Of a DNA stretch of 30,160 bases, positions 11,126-19,595 are shown piece after piece. Position 1 is the first letter of the stretch; each line of letters starts with the position of its first letter. The notes below the pieces were generated by a model. The model had not been told where the DNA came from, did no database searches, and worked only from the letters and a program-made list of their open reading frames with translations. The stretch comes from Cladosporium sp. IMV 00045 (Eukaryota; Ascomycota; Dothideomycetes; Cladosporiales; Cladosporiaceae), in assembly GCA_001931905.2 (NCBI GenBank), contig MSJI02000795.1, forward strand, positions 1 to 30,160, read 5' to 3'. A program made the position numbers and the translations under genes.

Positions 11126-11386
11126 AAAAAAAAAAAAAAAAAAAAAAACTCAAACTCATTGGACTTGTCCTTTTCCTTTACTCTTGCAAAGCGAGCGAGC
11201 GACTTTCGAGCGGATACCTCCTTTTGTTTCGATGTCAATTTTTTTTGGCCCTTCTTTTATTACTGGAATTTCTTTACTGTTGTTTCTTTTTCTTTGGTGT
11301 CCTGTTCTGTTGCTGGTTGCTTTCTGTTCCGGTCGCTTGTTTTGCTCTCCACGTGTTTTTTTGGAAATGATACCCATTTGTGACCT

Positions 11387-11404
11387 GGATGGATGGATGG
11401 ATGG
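11387..11404. repeat. (GGAT)n microsatellite
   Basis: Four and a half tandem GGAT units in the MED15 downstream region. Confidence 0.85.
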
Positions 11405-12240
11405 AAATAAGGGAAGGGAGGGGTGGCAGGGCGCGCGCGTGCGTTCTTTTGTTTGATTCTTGTCTCTCTTTCTTTAGGTTTACCTTTCTTTGATTTTTGA
11501 GTGTTGTATTTGAATTGACTGTGAGGATTGTGGTATGAATTCGATCGTTTTTCTTTTGCTCATTTTGCCTCGGGTCTTGTTAGTCTTTGCGTGAGGTTGC
11601 CTCGTCCTGTCTTGTATTTATTTGATTCAGCAATTCATTACGGTTTGTGACGATGATGATGATGGGTGCTCGATGTCTTGCTGGGAATCGAGGTATGTGC
11701 GTGCTAGAGGCTTATCTATATCTTGTCTTGTCTGTCTGACTGTACTACGTCTTACTGTCATGATTGCTGAGTCAGATTTGTTTTTTCCCCACTCTTCTCA
11801 GTAATAGTGTCATAATACGATTTGGTCTTTGTGCTCAAGTGCTTCGCATCTCCGTGGGAATGCTAGGATATCGAGGTGTCTTGATTACTTGTCATTTTTA
11901 TTTTGGTTCTTTCTGTCTCGTTAGGTTTCGTCTTTCGTTTGGTGGGAATTCGAATCAAGTCACTGTAAGCAATGCAAATATATATAGGAATCCTTACTTC
12001 CATGCTTCTCGGTCCATTGGTAAGTTTCACGACTCGTAGCATGTCAACGGAGCGGACTGAACAAACGCACAGGCGCTAGAACGCTGAATTGCTGCAAAGC
12101 TACAAGTATAGTACACGCGAGATTGTTACTTATTTCATCCCTCTCCTAAACCGGCGCTAAACCGTAGCAGCACTGCCTATTGCACCGCTCCCTTCAGGCG
12201 GAGCCTCGATGCTCTGCAACACGGTCGTCACGATGCGCAC

Positions 12241-13083
12241 CTATATCGTCAAAGAGAACGGCGCCACCGCCAAAGCCTGCACCGCGAACCCCTGCATGCC
12301 TCTTCCACGAAGCCGTCGGTCGTCGGTCAAGTGTTCGCAGTACGCAGCAAGTAGAACGGTGGTCAGGATGCTTCCCACCAACGAGGAAAGGATGAGCTGA
12401 TGGCCCTGGCGGACGAGGCGGTAGCTCTTCGACGCGTAGAGCGTGAAAAAGAGTATCCAGAAGCTGATGGCAAGCAGTCTCCCGTCGTCGTCGGCACCGG
12501 CATTAGGTGGCTGCTCAGCGAATGCCGAGACGACCCACCAGGCGAGGGCTGCTGCGAAGGCCATGAGCCATGACCAGTTTCGGTTCTTGAAGGTGTTGTG
12601 GTGGGAGGCTCGAGTGAGGATCCACACGCTCCAAATGAAGCCGCTGCAAAGGAGTAGCAGGCTGAGAGACAGTAAGACGGGGTTGAAGTCGTGGCGTAGG
12701 GTGTCTCCTTGACCTACGCTGCTCGCTTGTGCGGATGTAATAGCACGGGTTCTACCTCCGTCTTGAGCGGCAGACGGTGAACAGATGGACACAAACACCA
12801 CTCCTACCAATCTTGGGAAGACTGCCGGCTTGCTACGTGTGGGGCGTCGTATGCATTCGTAAAAGCCGTGAGACCGCAGTCGGTGTCCTGATTCATCGGT
12901 CTCAAACAGCTGGCATGGCAAGTCCTCGGTTTTATATTCGCGTGCACACGGTAGCGGGTTCGTACATGTGACGCCACAGCTGAGTCCGAAACTGTCAAGC
13001 GACGCAAGAGCCAGCAGGAGGTGCTCGTGAACCAAGCGTGTGATTGACTTTATGGCTTCGCAGATAGCTACTGGATCATTCAT
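12241..13083 (-). CDS. Candidate multi-pass membrane protein, orphan
   Basis: I do not recognise this protein. The minus-strand frame runs to TAG (12241-12243) and stays open for about 309 codons, starting before the first ATG at 13083 (280 residues from that ATG). The N-terminal third is poor in recognisable features. A signal-like hydrophobic stretch follows (VFPRLVGVVFVSICSPSAA), then a polar loop, then about four hydrophobic segments: VLLSLSLLLLCSGFIWSVW, WLMAFAAALAWWVVSAFA, LLAISFWILFFTLYA, and LILSSLVGSILTTVLLAAY. Short basic loops lie between them. The start is uncertain: the real gene may begin at a later exon through an unseen intron, so that the signal-like stretch is N-terminal. 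It is head-to-head with another membrane candidate (14071-14823). The length and regular hydrophobic pattern argue for coding, but no family supports it. Confidence 0.4.
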   Translation of the reverse strand: MNDPVAICEAIKSITRLVHEHLLLALASLDSFGLSCGVTCTNPLPCAREYKTEDLPCQLFETDESGHRLRSHGFYECIRRPTRSKPAVFPRLVGVVFVSICSPSAAQDGGRTRAITSAQASSVGQGDTLRHDFNPVLLSLSLLLLCSGFIWSVWILTRASHHNTFKNRNWSWLMAFAAALAWWVVSAFAEQPPNAGADDDGRLLAISFWILFFTLYASKSYRLVRQGHQLILSSLVGSILTTVLLAAYCEHLTDDRRLRGRGMQGFAVQALAVAPFSLTI

Positions 13084-14070
13084 CAGCCGTATTGATATTT
13101 TCCAACAAGAAAGTGAGAAGCACTCACTCAAATGGACGATCAGCCGGCGGGCGTGGGTGTTCGCGCCCACCTTCGGTTCGCTTAGTTTTATCGCTGGATT
13201 GTTCCTGTGTCAGATAACAGATTCGATATAAGTCTACGTTGTCTAGGCGCTATATCGAAGACGACTCGGCCTTACAAGCCCAAAAGCACTGGGGGGGCAA
13301 ACTGACTTCTATACGCTCTGCCAGACACGAGCCTTTGAAAGGTTGCCCCCGGTCAGACCCTTTACCGTGTTCTATTGGCGCACATGCTGTCCTGCATGAG
13401 AAACAAATCACAGCCTCAATGGCTTGAACCGTTGTCGGCACGAGCTCAAAGATGCCCAATGTATGCGGACGTGGCTACATGTACATTCTGTCTGACTGCC
13501 TACGAGGGCACATATCCATCGCTGGTTGGTCGCCTCCGATTTATCGAGCAGAGATTGACCCAGTGACTCAGACATCATGGCATATATGTGGCTGCTCAGA
13601 AATTCATCCAAGCAGACGGTGCTTGCGTGTCCCGCAGGAAACAAGGCAAATGGCAGGCGAAGCGTCCTCACCCCAAGGTCTCTCCGATTGGCAGGATGAT
13701 CGCGTCAGGCTGATCTTTTGGGTAGAAATGCAACATGCAAGCCATGACTCCCTGGTACAGAAGTCATGACATTTGACTGTAGAAGCCACGATATCTGGCT
13801 GCGGCGGCGAACAGAGCAGAGCCTCATCGTGCATAAGAACTCCTTGGATGCCCGCTCCCTCACTTCGGCCCCCTCACTTCGGCCACCTTGCTAGCGCAGA
13901 GCCGCATCCGGAAGTGAGCGCAAAGCGACCCAGGTCTCGCTTCCGCCTAACGTTCGGAAGCCATTGACAACACTTCACACTCAAAGTCACGAACAGTGTG
14001 CAACGCACCTGAAGGGCAACAAAAACCTGGTATTCGCTCTGTCAAGGTCATCAGGATCGATTCATCTGGG
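13084..14070. other. Shared upstream region of two divergent orphan membrane genes
   Basis: The stretch lies between two head-to-head candidate genes and holds no recognisable third gene. It contains a direct duplication of CCCTCACTTCGGCC around 13857-13884 and a short inverted pair (GGGGGCAA 13293-13300, TTGCCCCC 13343-13350) with a 42-base loop. A bidirectional promoter role is only an inference from orientation. Confidence 0.35.
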
Positions 14071-14823
14071 ATGGTCATCAGAAACGATCAAGAAGAGGCG
14101 ACCGGTCATGGGAACCTAACGGAGTATGCGGACTACCACAGAGCAACGAATGTTCTACTGGGCAAAATGCTCTCTGGCTCCATAACAGTCCGTACTTTGC
14201 GAAGTTGCGTCGTCAGGACGATTGTCGTGATGCTGAGTCCTTTCTGCTTGCTGGGAATGAGTAGTTTCACAGCAGTTCGCGGAAGGTCAGTCGATGATGC
14301 AAAGGTGATACGACTCTTGAATCTCATCACTGTGAGTATCCCCAAAGTCGAAGACCATAAGATCCAGGCATCGTCGTGTATTGACAAGAAGACACAGACT
14401 TCGATTCCCCGTCCCTGGGGTGGACTATTCACTGCAACGACAGCGACTGCGTTCGTGATCGCGTTGATGTCTTACACCTCGTCAGTCTACTCATATCACC
14501 GGGTGACCGAAGGCGACAAGCATCAAAGAGTCTTCGTCCTCACAGCTTTCGCCACTGGACTTACAGTTGCTTGGACTCTGGGGTTCAGTCCAGTCGTCGG
14601 CATCTTCAGCCTGGGGGCCTCAGGGGCATTCCTGGGACTCTTGGTGAGCGACATTTTTCACTCCATCGCCTTACGCCACCGGCAGCATAACCGACCATCT
14701 GTGGGCGAGCGCCTGGGAATCGCGGTATGCGACGAAAAGGTTCCCTTCCTTGACGACGAGGCAAGTCCAGAAGTCGTGACAGTCACAAGACCGCCTTGGA
14801 CGGCAGAGCCCTGCGAGTGTTGA
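14071..14823 (+). CDS. Candidate multi-pass membrane protein, orphan
   Basis: I do not recognise this protein. The frame is open from before 14071 to TGA 14821-14823 (250 residues from the first ATG). Alternative starts at 14167 (218 residues) or 14230 place a signal-like hydrophobic stretch (VVRTIVVMLSPFCLLGMSS) near the N-terminus, and 14167 looks more natural. Three to four further hydrophobic segments follow: GLFTATTATAFVIALMSYTS, VFVLTAFATGLTVAWTLGF, and VVGIFSLGASGAFLGLLVSDIF. The C-terminal tail of about 60 residues is polar and acidic (DEKVPFLDDEAS). GTGAGT at 14332 and CAG at 14397 bound an optional 66-nt intron divisible by three, so both spliced and unspliced forms stay in frame. 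Order and spacing of features resemble the divergent neighbour. Moderate support as a gene, none for function. Confidence 0.42.
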   Translation: MVIRNDQEEATGHGNLTEYADYHRATNVLLGKMLSGSITVRTLRSCVVRTIVVMLSPFCLLGMSSFTAVRGRSVDDAKVIRLLNLITVSIPKVEDHKIQASSCIDKKTQTSIPRPWGGLFTATTATAFVIALMSYTSSVYSYHRVTEGDKHQRVFVLTAFATGLTVAWTLGFSPVVGIFSLGASGAFLGLLVSDIFHSIALRHRQHNRPSVGERLGIAVCDEKVPFLDDEASPEVVTVTRPPWTAEPCEC

Positions 14824-16143
14824 AATTCGGGACCATTGGGCAACCCTTCTCGGCACTTGCAACCTCGCGATGGAGACACGCACGCGGATGAGCTTATCCT
14901 AGCAAGACACTGCAATACTGTACGCAATCAATTTCGGTGCCCAACCTCGCTCACCTGATCGTTCTTGATTATGCATGTGCTCAGCCTCGCCCATTTGACT
15001 CGCTGGCAATGCAAGGCTCTGTCTGACCACCCATGTGAGGTGAACATGTAATGCGAAGCACAAAGGCCTTATTCAATGCACGTGCTTCGCCTCGTCTCGC
15101 GCGGTCGAGCTGACCGGTCGGGCAGTCCTCAGTTTGATGCCTTGCTACGCTCGAGACGTGCAGCACTCGTGGCAAATCAGATGACCCCAAGAAATGTGTG
15201 TGGAAATTGATCATGCTGTAACTTCGCATTGCCACGCTGGATGGCTGGGTGACGGACCTGTCGGGCAGTGCTAAGTGTGATGCCTGACATGCGCGAGCTG
15301 TGCAGTACTTCACATCGCCTCGTGAGGTATCCGACCGGTCGGCCATTGCTTAGTTTGACGCCTGGCCTGATGCCTTGTCTGACGCCTTGTTACGCTCATG
15401 CCGTGTAGTACTCGGTACAGACCAGGCGAGCTCGAGTGCTGTGCGTGAATTGGGAGGTTGCGGTACTTTTAACGGGGCTATGCAAGAGTTGCATCTTACA
15501 GCCTGAAGGCAAGCAAATGCTCGTCCAAGAGGCCCTTTCAGTCTGACGTGTCATTCCGCTCATGCCGTGCAATACTCGGTACAAACCAAGCGAGCTCAAG
15601 TGCTGTGCGTCAAATTGGGCAGTGCAGTTCCGGCAGCAGGAGAGCGAGATATTGCAGAGTAGACACGAGGAGCCGTTGGCTTGACCGACCGATCAAGTAG
15701 TGCTCAGCCTGACGTTTCGTTCCGCTCGAGCCGCGCATTATTCGGGACAAAAAGGGAAAGTTCAAGTGCTGTGCTTCTGACCCGGTAATTGAAGGAGCTT
15801 GGGGTTGTGTATTTTCGCAAACGTGACATCTTGCAGCATAAACACAGTAAGCTTTAGTGTTGGAAATATGGTGATGGCGAAAAAGACATGTAGCCCAGAA
15901 GAAGTGAAGTGCTGTAGTTGAGGTTGACTTTGGGAGAAGCGAGATTCTTGGCATGGCCTTACTGGCGGGCGTCTGAGCTCGTCTTTTTGACATCCACAAT
16001 ATGCATGCTCAACTTCATACAACACTAGGCTCACTGCTAGTAGACGATTTGGAAATAAGGTTCTCAAGATTATTGAATAAAGATCGTTTCATTCATTTAC
16101 AAAATTATCCACCTCTCATCCCAAAGCAGTCAAACCCGGGCAT
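14824..16143. other. Gene-free region containing a degenerate tandem repeat array
   Basis: No gene is supported between the orphan membrane gene and the reductase 3' end. Most of the stretch is the diverged repeat array described separately; the last 150 bases are probably the reductase 3' flank. Confidence 0.5.
14970..15850. repeat. Degenerate tandem repeat array (unit roughly 140-200 bp, about five copies)
   Basis: A recurring block appears at about 15111-15180, 15251-15312, 15331-15463, 15538-15630 and 15681-15780. Its parts keep the same order: GACCGGTCGGGCAGTGC, then CTCAGTTTGACGCCTTG, then TACGCTCATGCCGTGCAGTA, then CTCGGTACAAACCAAGCGAG, then CTCAAGTGCTGTGCGT followed by AATTGGG. The best pair is 15391-15452 against 15553-15618, where long stretches are identical (for example GTGCTGTGCGT). 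Downstream of copies three and five there is also a shared ATTG..GG..TTG..G..T.TTTT...TTGCA tail. Copies have drifted by substitutions and one has an internal GCCTGATGCCTTG-type duplication. No open frame continues through them. Confidence 0.75.
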
Positions 16144-17199
16144 TTACAACTTGCTAACCTCAAGAACAGCCTTGCCGAAGTTCTTGCCCTCGAAAAGACC
16201 AACCAGACCCTGGGGGGCATTATCAATGCCCTCGGTGACATCCATAGCGGCCTTGAAGGAGCCCTCGCCGAGCCACTTCTGCACCTTCTGCTGGTGCTCA
16301 ACAGCATAGCGGGGACCCATGTTGGCATCACCGACGATGAAGCCGCGCATAGTCAGACGCTTAGCGACGACCTGCATCAGGCTGCGGATGGGATACTGGT
16401 CCTGGGGCTTGAGGTTGTACTGCGAGATCATGCCGCAGGCGACGATGCGGCCGAAGTCGTTCATGCACGCGATGGCGGCCTCGAGCTGCTCGCCGCCGAC
16501 GTTCTCGTAGTAGATGTCGATGCCGTTGGGGGCGAGGCGCTTGAGAGCGTCGAGGGGCTTCTCCTTCTTGTAGTTGAAGCCGGAGTCGAAGCCGAGTTCC
16601 TTGATGATGAAGTCGAGTTTGGCGTCGTCGCCGACGGAGCCGATGACGGTCAGACCCTCGTGCTTTGCGAGTTGGCCGACGAGCTGGCCCACGGGGCCGG
16701 CGGCGGAGGAGATGAAGATCGTCTCGCCCTTCTTGGGGGCGCCGATGTCGTAGAAGGAAGAGTAGGCGGTCAGACCGGGCATGCCGAGGGGGCCGAGGAA
16801 GTACTTGATGTCAAGGTTGTAGGGGTTCTTGATGACGTTGGCGGACTCGGCGACCTCCTTGGGAAGGGCGGCGTACTCAGCGGTGGGCGTCTGGAAGAGG
16901 CTGACGATCTGGTCGCCAGAGTTGAATTTGGGGTTGTCGCTCTTGAGGACGGTGGCGATGCCGCCGTTGGTGATGGCGGAGTTCAGCTCAAAGGCCGGAG
17001 TGTAGGACTTGATGTGGCTTGGGCGCATGCGGCCGCGCTGGTAGGGGTCGAAGGAGACATAGTGGATCTTGATGGTGATGCCGCCGGCGGGAGGGGCCTG
17101 CTCGGTGTCGAAGGTCTCCTCCTGGACGGCGATGTGCTCACCAGGAATGATCTTTTCGGTGGGGTGGGCGAGGTACTTGAGAGTCTTGTTCTGGGCCAT
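16144..17199 (-). CDS. NADP-dependent alkenal/prostaglandin-reductase-type oxidoreductase (zinc-independent MDR family)
   Basis: This enzyme reduces activated carbon-carbon double bonds of alkenals or enones with NADPH (family function: leukotriene B4 12-hydroxydehydrogenase/prostaglandin reductase and plant 2-alkenal reductase group). It is a single exon of 351 residues, the normal family length, with ATG at 17197-17199 and TAA at 16144-16146. Landmarks are VSFDPYQRGRM at 48-58 (family signature region near the active site), GMPGLTAY at 139-146, the Rossmann motif AAGPVGQLVGQLAK at 166-179, YYENVGG at 230-236, and GRIVACGMISQYN at 250-262. The cysteine and histidine zinc ligands of alcohol dehydrogenases are absent, as expected. 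No targeting signal is seen, so it is probably cytosolic. The physiological substrate (lipid aldehydes, xenobiotics or a metabolite) is open. Confidence 0.93.
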   Translation of the reverse strand: MAQNKTLKYLAHPTEKIIPGEHIAVQEETFDTEQAPPAGGITIKIHYVSFDPYQRGRMRPSHIKSYTPAFELNSAITNGGIATVLKSDNPKFNSGDQIVSLFQTPTAEYAALPKEVAESANVIKNPYNLDIKYFLGPLGMPGLTAYSSFYDIGAPKKGETIFISSAAGPVGQLVGQLAKHEGLTVIGSVGDDAKLDFIIKELGFDSGFNYKKEKPLDALKRLAPNGIDIYYENVGGEQLEAAIACMNDFGRIVACGMISQYNLKPQDQYPIRSLMQVVAKRLTMRGFIVGDANMGPRYAVEHQQKVQKWLGEGSFKAAMDVTEGIDNAPQGLVGLFEGKNFGKAVLEVSKL

Positions 17200-18388
17200 G
17201 ATGGGCAGATGTGAAGAGTGTGGGTTGTGTAGTGAGGTAAGTGGGGGGATTAGAGGTGTTGAAGGGTATATAGGATGTAAGAGAGGAAAGTGTGAGAATG
17301 TGTGAGGATTGAGATATTAGGAGGGAGGAAGACTTCTAATATGTACTCAATGGATACGTGCCTCGGTAGCAGGCAGAGTCAGGGTTATGCTTGGTAATGG
17401 GGAATTACAAGGGCAAAGGTCAATTGCGGTCAACGGAGCAATGCACGAGCGTGGACACACCGAGATGGAGAGATCGATGTTCTTCCACGGACGTTCCAGA
17501 GGTGAGGGAAAATAGAGAGGGGGTCCTGAATTATGTCATGCAGACAAAACAGTCCATCACTAGCTCGAGACATCTGCGAACCTCGGCCGATGCATTGTTA
17601 GGCGCGCAGAAAGTCTATGCGCCACGGCCGTAATGAAAGTATCGAGATGAAAATATCATGAAGCTACGTCGGGCCTGTTCAGAACATTCTGCGAAACAGA
17701 AAAGCCTTGCGCGTTGCTTAGTCAAGCAGAGAAGTGAGAGAAACATGCCGAGGTTAAATTGGATTATTGAAAGATGCGTTGCATAAGAAACAAGATGAAT
17801 TATCCAAGATGGGCATTAATCAGAACGGACTTGTTCACTATACAGGTAGTGGCCCGGGAAGCATGTCGCTACCGAGTTTTTAACGCACTTGAGGAGTGAC
17901 GTCCGAAAAGTATGCCTGATGCCTGAGGTTTGACAAGTCATATCGAACTGTATGACCGGGTCCAGTCGTCTCTGTTGATCAGGATTACCTCACTTACATC
18001 TCTTGCCACCGATTTATTGTAAGATCTTCGAAAACGAAGAATTGTTCCTCGAGACGTTTCCTGTGACAATCCTTCCGAACATCAGAAATCACCATCAGCA
18101 ATTGCAGGTAGAGTATTTCGTCATAACCCAATGCCGCCATCGAGCTCCGCGCGTCACCGACAGCTCAAGCTCTCATCCCATCCCTACATCACATCAAACC
18201 CATCAAAGTCTCCGTCTTTACTTCAGCCCTACACGAATCAAATCCAAATGTAACCATACCATTCAAACTTCCTTCCCAATTCAGACACCTCATACCTAGA
18301 AAACAACCATCGCCAAATTCCAATTTGTCGCCTGCCGCAAAATACATTGAAAGAATAAACACAAACGCAAACGCAACCGACCTCAATC
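17200..18388. other. Divergent intergenic region between the reductase and the Maf-like gene
   Basis: This stretch separates two divergent starts. I see no gene in it. The short frame at 17391-17633 has no recognisable product. The final 250 bases before the Maf ATG are CA/CT-rich with CATCACATCAAACC-like runs, typical of a fungal leader. Confidence 0.5.
17266..17273 (-). promoter_or_regulatory. Possible TATA box of the reductase gene
   Basis: Read on the minus strand, CTATATACC lies about 70 bases upstream of the reductase ATG, a usual distance for a fungal TATA element. The surrounding minus strand is pyrimidine-rich. This is supported by position and sequence only. Confidence 0.4.
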
Positions 18389-19174
18389 ATGGCCGACGAA
18401 AAACTCCCCCTCAACCCCCCACCCTACACCGACGAACCCCAGCCCACAACGCAACCAACACACCGAGGCCCCCGCCCTCCATTCCCCCTCGACCTCCCGG
18501 CCCTCAACCTCATCCGCGGCAAGCGCGTAATCCTCGCCTCCGCCTCACCGCGCCGGCGCCAACTCCTCGCGCAGATCGGCCTGACCGACCTCGAAATAAT
18601 CCCCTCCACCGCGCCCGAAGACCAATCCCACGCCCTCCCGCCATTCGAATACGTGCTCGCCACCGCCACCACCAAAGCGCAAAACGTCTACAGCGCCACA
18701 ATCGACGACCCCAAAGGCGAGCCCGCCTTAGTCCTCGCAGCCGACACGGTCGTGTGCACGCACCTGGGGCAGATTCTGGAGAAACCGCGCAGCGAGCGCG
18801 AGCACGTCGCGACGCTCAAGATGCTGCGGGACGGGAACAACGGGTGGCACAAAGTTTACACTGCGGTCGTGGCGATGGCGCCGCTCGAGAGCGCTGTGGA
18901 CCCCGGCTACGCGCTCGAGCACCATGTGGAAGAGACGGCTGTGAAATTCGACCAGAGCGTGACGGACGAGTTGATTCTGAGTTATGTAAGGACGAGGGAG
19001 GGCGCGGATAAGGCTGGTGGGTACGGCATACAGGGCGTGGGAAGTATTCTGGTCGAGAGGATTGAGGGCACGTTCGACAATGTTGTGGGATTACCGTTGA
19101 GGGCGACACTGCAGATTATTGAGGGCGTGGTGGTGGAGCCGGGGATGAGGGAGGAGGTGGACGATGTTCTTTGA
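18389..19174 (+). CDS. Maf-type nucleoside triphosphate pyrophosphatase (dTTP/UTP type)
   Basis: It hydrolyses non-canonical or excess nucleoside triphosphates to the monophosphate and pyrophosphate (house-cleaning role, established for Maf/YhdE proteins and the human ASMTL N-terminal domain). It is a single exon of 261 residues with ATG in TCATGG context. After a proline-rich 40-residue extension, family motifs follow in order: LASASPRR at 49-56, ATTKA around 93-97, AADTVV at 117-122 with the expected catalytic Asp119, EKP at 131-133, HKVYTAV at 154-160, DKAGGYGIQG at 207-216 and NVVGLPL at 231-237. All key residues seen are present, so it should be active. The N-terminal extension is longer than in bacterial Maf. 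It runs convergently with NSP1, with stops about 420 bases apart. Confidence 0.94.
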   Translation: MADEKLPLNPPPYTDEPQPTTQPTHRGPRPPFPLDLPALNLIRGKRVILASASPRRRQLLAQIGLTDLEIIPSTAPEDQSHALPPFEYVLATATTKAQNVYSATIDDPKGEPALVLAADTVVCTHLGQILEKPRSEREHVATLKMLRDGNNGWHKVYTAVVAMAPLESAVDPGYALEHHVEETAVKFDQSVTDELILSYVRTREGADKAGGYGIQGVGSILVERIEGTFDNVVGLPLRATLQIIEGVVVEPGMREEVDDVL

Positions 19175-19595
19175 GGTGGGGTGAAGAATGAGGGGGGATT
19201 TGTTTGATATGTGATAGCGGCATGTCTCGCATGATTTCAGTCAAAAACGACACGGTTTTTCCTCGTTTCTAGGAATAATTCAAGAGCATAGATAGGCGCG
19301 CAAGTATATCGCCGTTCCCTTCATGATATGCATTCGAGCCTAGGTGGAAGTGGCTTATGAGCTATCACTATGCGGTAATGTGCAGAAATCGTACGACGCT
19401 CGAGAAGGTTTTAAAGAAAAGTCATTCGTACAAGGTAATTGTTCTTTTTTGCGAAGGAGAAACATGGAAACGCAACGGTTCACCGCCGTGATCTCGCGCC
19501 TCTCTAAGGCTACAGGTAGCCCGCAGTTATACAAAAAAAAAGCCAGACCGGAAATGCCCATTGACCTACCCACCAACCATCCATACGCAGTCGCT
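19175..19595. other. Convergent 3' intergenic region (Maf-like gene / NSP1)
   Basis: These 421 bases separate the two stop codons and hold the 3' flanks of both genes, including a short A run at 19532-19541. No gene is supported. Confidence 0.55.

Larger units (their letters stand above)
10895..12180. other. MED15 3' flank and gene-free T-rich region
   Basis: There is no supportable coding gene in this stretch. The + strand is T-rich with CTTT/TTTG runs, a (GGAT)n repeat at 11387-11404, a short CG alternation at about 11432-11443, and an assembly gap at 11103-11125. Part of it is probably the MED15 3' UTR. Confidence 0.5.

Noticed and set aside
13293..13350. Inverted repeat GGGGGCAA/TTGCCCCC with 42-base loop as a possible ncRNA or terminator
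   Set aside because: An eight-base stem with such a loop is easily found by chance, and nothing else supports an RNA gene.
13417..13430. 14-base match TCAATGGCTTGAAC shared with about 24552-24567
   Set aside because: One match of this length is expected by chance in a 30-kb window, and the flanks do not align.
16294..17214. 306-codon plus-strand frame over the reductase
   Set aside because: Antisense shadow of a clear MDR enzyme with D/G/V-rich low-information sequence.
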